The translations under genes were made by a program, and so were the position numbers. Positions 12,858 through 19,656 of a DNA stretch of 22,750 nucleotides are shown in pieces. This stretch comes from Leptofilum sp050292445 (GTDB taxonomy: Bacteria; Chloroflexota; Anaerolineae; Promineifilales; Promineifilaceae), in assembly GCA_050292445.1 (NCBI GenBank), contig JBNKLQ010000076.1, positions 1-22,750 on the forward strand, in the 5' to 3' direction. The notes beneath the pieces were generated by a model, which did not search any database, was not told the origin of the DNA, and was given only the letters and a program-made list of their open reading frames with translations. The first letter of the stretch is position 1. Each line of letters opens with the position of its first letter.

Positions 12858-14115
12858 CAGCCGGACAGCGTTAGGTGAGGCGGAAATGGCAGCCAAACGG
12901 GAAGTGCGGGCTAAGGCGGTGGCTGTAGAACGGCCGTTACGCATTCTCATGATTGCTCCCACCTCCTTTTTTAGCGATTATGGGGGACATATTCGCATTC
13001 TGGAAGAAACGTACACCTTGCAAGGGATGGGTCATGAAGTAGCTATCGTTACCTATTATAAAGGAAGCGACATGCCTGGCCTCGACATTCGCCGCACGGC
13101 CCCGTTGCCTTGGCGCGCGGAATATGAAGTTGGCTCCTCCCGCCACAAAATCGCTTTTGATGTGTACCTGGCCTGGCAATCGCTGGTGGAAGCGATGCGC
13201 TTCAAGCCAGATGTGATTCATGGGCACATGCATGAAGGGGCACTGATTGGCGGCATTTTGGCCAAACTGCTGCGCCGCCCACTGGTGTTTGACTTCCAGG
13301 GCAGCATGACGGCCGAAATGACCGACCATAACTTTTTGCGTAAAGACGGCCGTCTCTACCGTTTGGCGTTTCGGCTGGAAAATTTCATTAACAAGATGCC
13401 CCAGGCTATCCTCACCAGCTCCCTCAAAGCCACGCGCCTGCTGGAAGAGCAGTTCCAACTGCCTTCAGACAAGCTGGTGCCTTTACCAGACTGTGCCAAT
13501 CCCCGGCGTTTTGACCCCGACCAATTCACGCCAGAGATGAAACAACAATTGCGCCAGCAGTTGGGCCTGCCCACCGACACGCCCCTCGTGGCTTACTTGG
13601 GTTTGATGACTGACTATCAGGGCATCCCTCATCTTATCGAAGCGGCCGCCCGCCTGAAACAAGCTGGCGAAAAAGTTCACTTTCTCATTATGGGGTACCC
13701 CAATGTGGCACGCTATAAATCAATCGCTCAGCAAAAAGGGGTTAGCGATATCATCACGTTTACAGGAAAGGTGCAATATCAACATGCGCCTGCCTATCTT
13801 GCCTTGGGTGATATTGCTGTAGCGCCAAAAATGTCTACCAGTGAGGGCAGCGGTAAATTGTTGAACTACATGGCTTTGGGTCAGCCAGTAGTGGCTTATG
13901 ATTCGGCCGTTCATCGTGAATATCTGGGTGATTTAGGCGTCTATGCGCCCAGCGGTGACGTGGCAGCCTTTACCGAGGCGATTGCTGCCTTGTTACGCCA
14001 ACCGGCGCGCCGCCAGGAATTAGGCCAGCAGCTGCGCCAGCGTGCGTTGCAAACCTACAGTTGGCAAAAGGCAGGCGAGCAGATTGTTTCCTTATACAAA
14101 CAGTTGACAAAATAG
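12850..14115 (+). CDS. GT4-type (group 1) glycosyltransferase
   Basis: The 421-residue protein has the GT-B form. An N-terminal Rossmann domain (RILMIAPTSFFSDYGGHIRILEE, about 31-53) includes a glycine-rich YGGH loop. The C-terminal nucleotide-sugar domain has STSEGSGKLLNYMALGQPVVAYDS (near 330-355), whose Glu and Gly-Lys are the GT4 donor-binding motif. I chose ATG 12850 because AGGGAG lies nine bases upstream; ATG 12844 and an upstream TTG are alternatives. It overlaps the end of the dehydrogenase-like gene by eight bases. The sugar and acceptor are unknown; cell-surface polysaccharide or glycolipid synthesis is likely. Its last codons contain the -35 box of the rpoB promoter. Confidence 0.9.
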   Translation: MSSSRTALGEAEMAAKREVRAKAVAVERPLRILMIAPTSFFSDYGGHIRILEETYTLQGMGHEVAIVTYYKGSDMPGLDIRRTAPLPWRAEYEVGSSRHKIAFDVYLAWQSLVEAMRFKPDVIHGHMHEGALIGGILAKLLRRPLVFDFQGSMTAEMTDHNFLRKDGRLYRLAFRLENFINKMPQAILTSSLKATRLLEEQFQLPSDKLVPLPDCANPRRFDPDQFTPEMKQQLRQQLGLPTDTPLVAYLGLMTDYQGIPHLIEAAARLKQAGEKVHFLIMGYPNVARYKSIAQQKGVSDIITFTGKVQYQHAPAYLALGDIAVAPKMSTSEGSGKLLNYMALGQPVVAYDSAVHREYLGDLGVYAPSGDVAAFTEAIAALLRQPARRQELGQQLRQRALQTYSWQKAGEQIVSLYKQLTK

Positions 14116-14132
14116 GCCCATTTCACTATAAT
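14104..14132 (+). promoter_or_regulatory. rpoB promoter, perfect sigma70 consensus
   Basis: TTGACA (14104-14109), a 17-base spacer and TATAAT (14127-14132) match the consensus exactly. The -35 box overlaps the last codons of the GT4 gene. Initiation near 14139 would give a leader of about 340 bases before rpoB. Confidence 0.88.
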
Positions 14133-14140
14133 CTCCGTTC

Positions 14141-14427
14141 GCGAATTGCTATTCGCTCATTACAACGTGCAAAATGACCGCTACTTAGCTTGTCTATCTA
14201 ATATGTGAAATGGTTGCGTGATGGACAATCAAAAGTAAAAAAGGGGTGCAACAATTTGAGGGAATTCGTTGCACCCTTTGTTTGTGGTTTTTGTTTTTTA
14301 TGAGGAATATGTAAAAGCCAAAAAGATCTTTGAAAGAAGACGATCTCAAATTTGGCTTTTACTTGAGTAAATCACAAGAAACCTTGCTTTCTATTTTAAA
14401 AGTTTTTCTGTGATTTGCTTAGCAAAG
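14141..14427 (+). promoter_or_regulatory. structured rpoB leader with five successive hairpins
   Basis: The 363-base gap before rpoB holds no gene or tRNA but contains a row of inverted repeats. GCGAAT/ATTCGC spans 14141-14156 at the predicted 5' end. The attenuator-like hairpin is at 14244-14276. GTAAAAGCCAAA (14311-14322) pairs with TTTGGCTTTTAC (14351-14362), with an inner AGATC/GATCT stem. AAATCACAAGAAA (14369-14381) pairs with TTTCTGTGATTT ending at 14416, with a bulge. TTTGC/GCAAA closes 14415-14427. The layout suggests post-initiation control of rpoB, but I recognise no known leader class. Confidence 0.55.
14244..14300 (+). terminator. attenuator-like terminator inside the rpoB leader
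   Basis: GGGTGCAAC (14244-14252) pairs with GTTGCACCC (14268-14276), extended by AATT/AATT inside with one bulge. It is followed by a T-rich tract (TTTGTTTGTGGTTTTTGTTTTTT) to about 14299. Because it lies after the promoter and before rpoB, it would act as an attenuator rather than the end of the GT4 transcript alone. Confidence 0.6.
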
Positions 14428-14478
14428 GGTTCGTTTTTTAGAAAGAGTGGTTACTATCTTAGGGAGCAGGAATCTTAA

Positions 14479-17400
14479 ATGTCTAAACTTCCAACAAAAA
14501 ATTATGCCCGCATGACCGAATTGCTTGAGCTACCGACGCTCATCGATGTTCAGTTAGATTCATTCAAACAGTTCATCGAAGAAAGTTTGGCCGAGCTTTT
14601 CGACGAAATTTCACCGATTGAAAGCTTCAACGGTGATCTGAAACTGTATTTCCCCAGCAACCGTCCTGAGGTGGAAGGGTTTGACCTGAGCTACTGGTTT
14701 GGGGAACCAAAATATTCAGTGGAAGAATGTGTCGAGCGGGATATGAGTTATGCAGCACCCATGTATGTCAAGGCGATGTTGTATAGCACCGATCAGGATC
14801 AGCCCATTGTGCAGGATATTTTCATGGGCGATTTTCCGCTTATGACCCCGGCTGGTACGTTTATTATCAACGGTACAGAGCGCGTTGTGGTGAGCCAGTT
14901 AATTCGTTCCCCCGGCGCTTATTTTGAAGTTCAGGAAGAGCGTACAACGGGACGGCCGTTAGCAATGGGTAAGCTGATTCCGGATCGCGGTGCCTGGATG
15001 GAGTTTGAAACCCGAAAGACGGATTACGTCACCGTTAAGTTTAACCGGAAGCGCACCGTGCCTGTTACTTTATTTTTGCGGGCAATGGCTGCTATCGATG
15101 ACGGGCTGAATAATCCGTTGCTAACAACCGGCAGTGATGAAGAAATCCTGGCCCTTTTTGAGGATATTGACACCAACGGTGAGCACCTTTACATTCAGGG
15201 CAGCATTGAGCAGGAGCCCCCGTGGGATCCGGATAAATCTCTGGCTGAGCAGGCGTTAATTGAGTTCTATAAGCGCATGCGTCCTGGCGATCCGCCTACA
15301 CTGGACAATGCCACCCAATATTTGAAGGAACAGCTGTATGATCAACGCCGCTACGATTTGGCGCGTGTGGGTCGCTACAAGTTAAATAAGCGTCTTGCCT
15401 TGCAAGATGTGGTTCCGTTAACTCACCGCACTATTACGCAACAAGACATTGTGCGGCTGGTGCGTCGGATGGTAAATATCAATAACGGTCTGGAAGGGCC
15501 GGATGATATTGACCACTTGGGCAATCGCCGCGTGAAGACCGTTGGTGAGCTGCTCCAAGCGAAGCTGCGTGTGGGTTTGCGTCGTATGGAGCGTGTTGTG
15601 CGCGAGCGCATGTCGATTCGTGACAGTGACACGGTAACGCCGGTTTCTTTAATCAACATTCGTCCTGTCGTTGCGGCTGTTCGTGAGTTCTTTGGTAGCT
15701 CACAGCTCAGTCAATTTATGGAGCAGGCCAATCCGCTAGCGGAATTGACTCACAAGCGGACGCTTTCGGCGTTGGGTCCTGGTGGCTTGCGGCGTGAACG
15801 TGCCGGGTTTGAGGTTCGTGACGTGCATCATAGCCATTACGGCCGTATCTGCCCCATCGAAACACCGGAAGGTCCCAACATTGGTTTGATTGGTCGTTTG
15901 GCGACATACGGCCGTGTCAACAAATATGGTTTCATCGAGACACCCTACCGTCGTGTACTCAACACCATTCCTGGTGACAGCGACGAACTGGTCGGTCACG
16001 ACGCTTTTAACAACATTGTCCACCCCGAAACGGGCGAAATCATTGTGGCTGCTGGCGAGCCTATCACTGCCAAAGATGCCAAGGCTATCAAAAAGGCTGG
16101 CATCGCCGAAGTACAGGTGAAGCCGTACATTGCAGACGAAATCATCTACATGTCTGCCGATGAGGAAGATCATTATTCAATTGCTCAGGCCAATGCCCGC
16201 ATTGATGATGATGGCCAATTCATCGACCGACGCGTTTCATCTCGTCGCAACCAGCAGTTCCGCTTTACCTCTGTGCAGCGCATCGATTTCATTGATGTAG
16301 CGCCACGGCAAATTGTGGGTATTTCGGCAGCGCTAATTCCTTTCCTGGATCACGATGATGCCAACCGGGCCTTAATGGGTTCAAACATGCAGCGCCAAGC
16401 CGTGCCGCTCTTGCAGCCGGATGTACCGATTGTAAGCACTGGCATGGAGCAGCAGGCTGCCCTTAACTCTGGCCAGATTGTGGTTGCCAAGGAAGATGGT
16501 GAAGTTGTTAATGTCACAGGGGACACTGTGGTACTTGTGGGTGAAAACGGCCCGCGCACCTATAACTTGCGCAAATACAACCGCTCAAATCAGAGCACCT
16601 GCATTGATCAGCGCCCTGTGGTTGTTAAAGGGCAGCGTGTCAAGAAAGGTGATGTGTTAGCAGATAGCTCCTCCACACAGTACGGCGAGCTGGCTCTAGG
16701 GCAAGATGTGCTAGTCGCTTTCCTTTCCTGGGAAGGTGGAAACTACGAGGATGCTATCTTGGTCAGTGAGCGTATGGTGCGCCAGGATCGCTTTACCTCT
16801 GTGCATATTGAAAAGCACGAGGTTGAAGCGCGTGACACCAAGCTAGGTCCAGAAGAAATCACTTACGATATTCCAAATGTAAGCGAGGATTCGCTAAAAG
16901 ACCTGGACGAGCGCGGTATTATTCGCGTGGGTGCCGATGTCAATGAGATGGACATTCTTGTAGGTAAAATCACCCCGAAAGGTGAAAAAGAACTAAGTCC
17001 TGAAGAGAAACTGCTTCGAGCTATCTTTGGTGATAAGGCTCGCGAAGTAAAGGATTCTAGCCTGCGGATGCCGCACGGTGCTCGGGGTAAGGTTGTGGAT
17101 GTGCATGTCTTCGACCGGCAGCATGACCGCGATCTGCCAGCTGGCGTCGAAACGATGGTGCGGGTCAGTGTGGCTCAGCGTCGCAAAATCTCCGAAGGTG
17201 ATAAGATGGCTGGGCGGCATGGGAACAAGGGTGTTATCTCTAAGATTGTTCCTATGGAAGATATGCCGTATCTGGCAGATGGAACACCAATTGACATCAT
17301 TTTGAGTCCGTTAGGTGTGCCAGGCCGTATGAACATTGGCCAGGTGCTGGAAACCCATCTGGGTTGGGCAGCACACCGTTTGGGTTTCCGCGCGATTACC

Positions 17401-18414
17401 CCGGTGTTTGATGGTGCCAATGAGCGCGAAATCTCTGCCGAGCTGGCTCGGGCCTGGCTGTTAGGTCGTGCCTGGGACGTAGCTGTTGATTGGGCCTGGG
17501 ACTGGTTGACAGAAATTGAGTACGATCTGGAATCCCTGGAAGATGAAAACGAAGCACGGCGTCTGTTTGTAACCGGCTGGCTTGGTGAAGAAGGGTATGA
17601 TATTGAGCGCCTGGAAACGGATTTGCGCTATGCTCAGTGGAGTGTCGCCCGTGAATGGGTGCGTGGCCGTGACTGGGACCCAGATTTGACTTTCCCGATG
17701 AACCATGAATCGCTGCGTAAGTTGGAATGGATACCGCACAATGAAGCTGCTATTGAAGCGTGTGTGCGGGAATGGTACAGCTTCATGCTGGATAAATATG
17801 ATGAGTTGTTGCCCGATGAGGTTAAGGTTGATCCATTGAAGGCAAAAGTGTCTGAATTGGAGTTGTTAGCCAACCGCATCACAACGGTGACTCACGAGCC
17901 TTTGCCTATCTTGGGTAAAGAAAAATTGATTGACGGTAAAACGGGACGGCCGTTTGACCAACCAGTTACCGTCGGTATTTTGCATATGCTCAAGCTGGCT
18001 CATCTTGTTGAAGACAAGGCACATGCCCGGTCCACTGGTCCGTATTCACTCGTTACGCAGCAGCCTTTGGGTGGTAAAGCGCAATTTGGTGGCCAGCGGT
18101 TTGGTGAGATGGAAGTGTGGGCGCTAGAAGCGTATGGCGCTGCTTATACCCTTCAAGAGATGCTTACTATCAAGTCTGATGATGTTCAGGGCCGTGTTAA
18201 GACCTACGAATCTATCGTTAAGAATGAGCCAATTGACGAGCCTGGTGTGCCCGCCTCATTCCGCGTGCTGGTGAAAGAGCTGCAAAGTCTGGGGCTTGCT
18301 GTAGAAGCAGTCACCGACAGCGGCGAAGTCGTCCGTTTTGGCAAGGAAGACGAAAAGAAGAACAAGAAATGGGCCGGAACAGGCTTGATGGATTTGGCAC
18401 GTAGCCGTCGATAA
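14479..18414 (+). CDS. rpoB: DNA-directed RNA polymerase beta subunit
   Basis: This 1311-residue catalytic subunit of RNA polymerase starts SKLPTKNYARMTELLELPTLID. The rifampicin pocket (GSSQLSQFMEQANPLAELTHKR, 406-427) and ICPIETPEGPNIGLI are present, as are SWEGGNYEDAILVSERM, GDKMAGRHGNKGVIS and the C-terminal HARSTGPYSLVTQQPLGGKAQFGGQRFGEMEVWALEAYGAAYTLQEML. Between PVFDGA (975-980) and LIDGKTGRPFD (1150-1160) there are about 170 residues where Bacillus has about 23. This is a Trp-rich insertion (about 985-1135) with an internal repeat. In the rifampicin pocket, the positions of E. coli D516, N518 and R529 are E415, A417 and T428. It is followed by a terminator and not by rpoC. The ribosome-binding site is GGGAGCAGGA. 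Confidence 0.98.
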   Translation: MSKLPTKNYARMTELLELPTLIDVQLDSFKQFIEESLAELFDEISPIESFNGDLKLYFPSNRPEVEGFDLSYWFGEPKYSVEECVERDMSYAAPMYVKAMLYSTDQDQPIVQDIFMGDFPLMTPAGTFIINGTERVVVSQLIRSPGAYFEVQEERTTGRPLAMGKLIPDRGAWMEFETRKTDYVTVKFNRKRTVPVTLFLRAMAAIDDGLNNPLLTTGSDEEILALFEDIDTNGEHLYIQGSIEQEPPWDPDKSLAEQALIEFYKRMRPGDPPTLDNATQYLKEQLYDQRRYDLARVGRYKLNKRLALQDVVPLTHRTITQQDIVRLVRRMVNINNGLEGPDDIDHLGNRRVKTVGELLQAKLRVGLRRMERVVRERMSIRDSDTVTPVSLINIRPVVAAVREFFGSSQLSQFMEQANPLAELTHKRTLSALGPGGLRRERAGFEVRDVHHSHYGRICPIETPEGPNIGLIGRLATYGRVNKYGFIETPYRRVLNTIPGDSDELVGHDAFNNIVHPETGEIIVAAGEPITAKDAKAIKKAGIAEVQVKPYIADEIIYMSADEEDHYSIAQANARIDDDGQFIDRRVSSRRNQQFRFTSVQRIDFIDVAPRQIVGISAALIPFLDHDDANRALMGSNMQRQAVPLLQPDVPIVSTGMEQQAALNSGQIVVAKEDGEVVNVTGDTVVLVGENGPRTYNLRKYNRSNQSTCIDQRPVVVKGQRVKKGDVLADSSSTQYGELALGQDVLVAFLSWEGGNYEDAILVSERMVRQDRFTSVHIEKHEVEARDTKLGPEEITYDIPNVSEDSLKDLDERGIIRVGADVNEMDILVGKITPKGEKELSPEEKLLRAIFGDKAREVKDSSLRMPHGARGKVVDVHVFDRQHDRDLPAGVETMVRVSVAQRRKISEGDKMAGRHGNKGVISKIVPMEDMPYLADGTPIDIILSPLGVPGRMNIGQVLETHLGWAAHRLGFRAITPVFDGANEREISAELARAWLLGRAWDVAVDWAWDWLTEIEYDLESLEDENEARRLFVTGWLGEEGYDIERLETDLRYAQWSVAREWVRGRDWDPDLTFPMNHESLRKLEWIPHNEAAIEACVREWYSFMLDKYDELLPDEVKVDPLKAKVSELELLANRITTVTHEPLPILGKEKLIDGKTGRPFDQPVTVGILHMLKLAHLVEDKAHARSTGPYSLVTQQPLGGKAQFGGQRFGEMEVWALEAYGAAYTLQEMLTIKSDDVQGRVKTYESIVKNEPIDEPGVPASFRVLVKELQSLGLAVEAVTDSGEVVRFGKEDEKKNKKWAGTGLMDLARSRR

Positions 18415-18422
18415 AAGTCGGA

Positions 18423-18459
18423 GGGAAGAGAGAGGTCAAATCTCTCGCTTCCCCTCCTT
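18423..18459 (+). terminator. probable rpoB terminator
   Basis: GGGAAGAGAGA (18423-18433) pairs with TCTCTC..TTCCC (18441-18453), with a two-base bulge, nine bases after the rpoB stop. The following CCTCCTTAAATG is only moderately T-rich, so termination may be partial. Confidence 0.5.
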
Positions 18460-18491
18460 AAATGTAGTTTTAAAAACAGCATCAAAAACGT

Positions 18492-18519
18492 TTGACAACC
18501 GCATTAACTGTGATAGAAT
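18492..18519 (+). promoter_or_regulatory. promoter of the rpsL-rpsG-fusA-tuf operon
   Basis: TTGACA (18492-18497), a 16-base spacer and TAGAAT (18514-18519) are seen, with an extended -10 TGA (18511-18513) directly before the hexamer. Initiation near 18526 gives a leader of about 190 bases. Confidence 0.75.
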
Positions 18520-18546
18520 CACCGTTCGTATGTCTGTCCCAAGCAG

Positions 18547-18630
18547 GTAACTAGATAAATACGTAGTTACTAATTGAATACGTGAAACCACGTGGAGGCC
18601 ATCGAGTTGTTTCAACTACGATGGCCTCCA
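18547..18630 (+). promoter_or_regulatory. structured leader of the rpsL operon with overlapping hairpins
   Basis: The 303-base gap between rpoB and rpsL contains, after the promoter, GTAACTA/TAGTTAC (18547-18553 with 18564-18570), ACGTG/CACGT (18580-18584 with 18589-18593) and a strong 12-bp stem TGGAGGCCATCG/CGATGGCCTCCA (18593-18604 with 18619-18630) extended by AGTTG/CAACT inside. The second and third stems share base 18593 and could compete. A T-run after the last stem is short (ATTTGTC), so it may be a regulatory binding site for a ribosomal protein rather than a terminator. Confidence 0.55.
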
Positions 18631-18717
18631 TTTGTCGGGTAATAGAATGTTTGTGCCCCATTGGTATAAACAAAAATTGGATTCTGGAAGAAATAGAAAG
18701 TAAGGAGATAAACCAGC

Positions 18718-19134
18718 GTGCCTACGATTAATCAACTTGTACGCAAGGGGCGTAAAGCCAAAGGCAAGAAAAGCACGGCCCCTGCCTTACAATGGACATT
18801 TAACTCTTTTAAACAACGTCGGACGCGCCAACCAAAAGGTGCACCGCAAAAGCGTGGCGTTTGTACACAAGTCAAAACAATGACGCCTAAAAAACCAAAC
18901 TCGGCGCTGCGCAAAGTGGCTCGTGTGCGTTTGACGAATGGCATTGAGGTTACCGCCTATATTCCTGGTGAAGGCCATAGTCTGCAAGACCACTCTGTTG
19001 TTTTGGTGCGTGGTGGCCGTGTGAAGGATTTGCCTGGTGTTCGTTACCACATTGTCCGAGGAACATTAGATGCTGGCGGTGTAGATAGCCGTAAGCAAGG
19101 TCGTTCCAAATACGGCACGAAGACACCGAAGTAA
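18718..19134 (+). CDS. rpsL: 30S ribosomal protein S12
   Basis: The 138-residue protein starts at GTG 18718 (AAGGAG ten bases upstream) with PTINQLVRKGRKAKGKKSTAPALQ. It contains the decoding-centre motif TPKKPNSALRKVARVRLTNG and ends GRSKYGTKTPK. It is about 14 residues longer than the usual 124 because of an insert at about 26-41 (WTFNSFKQRRTRQPKG) before PQKRGVCT. I recall a comparable loop in other Chloroflexota S12 proteins. The streptomycin-related lysines in PKKPNS are intact. It is the first gene of the str-type operon, 30 bases before rpsG. Confidence 0.97.
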   Translation: MPTINQLVRKGRKAKGKKSTAPALQWTFNSFKQRRTRQPKGAPQKRGVCTQVKTMTPKKPNSALRKVARVRLTNGIEVTAYIPGEGHSLQDHSVVLVRGGRVKDLPGVRYHIVRGTLDAGGVDSRKQGRSKYGTKTPK

Positions 19135-19164
19135 TCGGTTTGTAAATTAACGGAGAATTGCAAA

Positions 19165-19635
19165 ATGCCAAGACGTGATCGTCCTGAAAAACGACAGGTT
19201 GAACCTGATTTGAAATATGGCAATATTCATGTTTCTATGTTTGTTAACCGTCTTATGTATGATGGTAAGAAAAGCACAGCACAGCGCGTGCTATATGATA
19301 GTTTCGAGCTAATTGAGGAACGTGCCAAGAAGCCAGCTATTGAAGTTTTTGAGCAGGCTATTCAAAATGTTACTCCTCAGATTGAGGTGAAGCCACGCCG
19401 GGTAGGTGGGTCCACGTATCAGGTCCCAACGCCGGTTGATTCGCGACGTCAGCTTTCGCTAGCTATGCGGTGGCTTTTAATGGCTGCTCGTAGTCGTGGC
19501 GGCCGTTCTATGTCTGAGAAGTTGGCTAACGAGTTTATGGACGCGGCTACGAATCAGGGTGCTGCTGTAAAACGGCGTGACGATACGCACCGTATGGCAG
19601 AAGCCAACCGGGCATTTTCGCATTTCCGCTTTTAA
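19165..19635 (+). CDS. rpsG: 30S ribosomal protein S7
   Basis: At 156 residues, it has the normal bacterial length. It starts PRRDRPEKRQVEPDLKYGNIHVSMFVNRLMYDGKKSTAQ and contains the conserved VKPRRVGGSTYQVPTPVDSRRQLSLAMRWL and the C-terminal KRRDDTHRMAEANRAFSHFRF. It nucleates assembly of the 30S head and binds 16S rRNA. CGGAG before the ATG supports the start. It is 21 bases from fusA. Nothing is unusual. Confidence 0.98.
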   Translation: MPRRDRPEKRQVEPDLKYGNIHVSMFVNRLMYDGKKSTAQRVLYDSFELIEERAKKPAIEVFEQAIQNVTPQIEVKPRRVGGSTYQVPTPVDSRRQLSLAMRWLLMAARSRGGRSMSEKLANEFMDAATNQGAAVKRRDDTHRMAEANRAFSHFRF

Positions 19636-19656
19636 GGAAATTAGGTACTGGAAAAG

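Larger units (their letters stand above)
345..17953. repeat. highly iterated palindrome ACGGCCGT (about 29 copies)
   Basis: Exact copies start at 345, 481, 934, 1519, 2089, 3020, 3659, 3749, 4309, 5049, 6667, 7790, 8369, 8665, 9579, 9904, 10382, 11307, 11568, 11606, 12268, 12366, 12557, 12930, 13346, 14952, 15839, 15908 and 17946. A random 8-mer would be expected about 0.35 times in this window. One-base variants ([T/G]CGGCCGT, ACGGCCGA) are also common. Copies are read in different frames in genes (T-A-V, D/N-G-R, R-P), so the selection is on DNA. Eight copies fall in 11307-13353; none fall in the rpsL to tuf stretch or in the peptidase gene. Confidence 0.85.

Noticed and set aside
14116..14478. 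tRNA or other known RNA gene before rpoB
   Set aside because: The hairpins do not form a cloverleaf and lack the T-loop sequence GTTCRA in the right setting. They fit a leader better.
17420..17925. Intein in RpoB
   Set aside because: The insert is far too short, lacks the Cys/Ser start and His-Asn end of splicing domains, and lies in a length-variable region.
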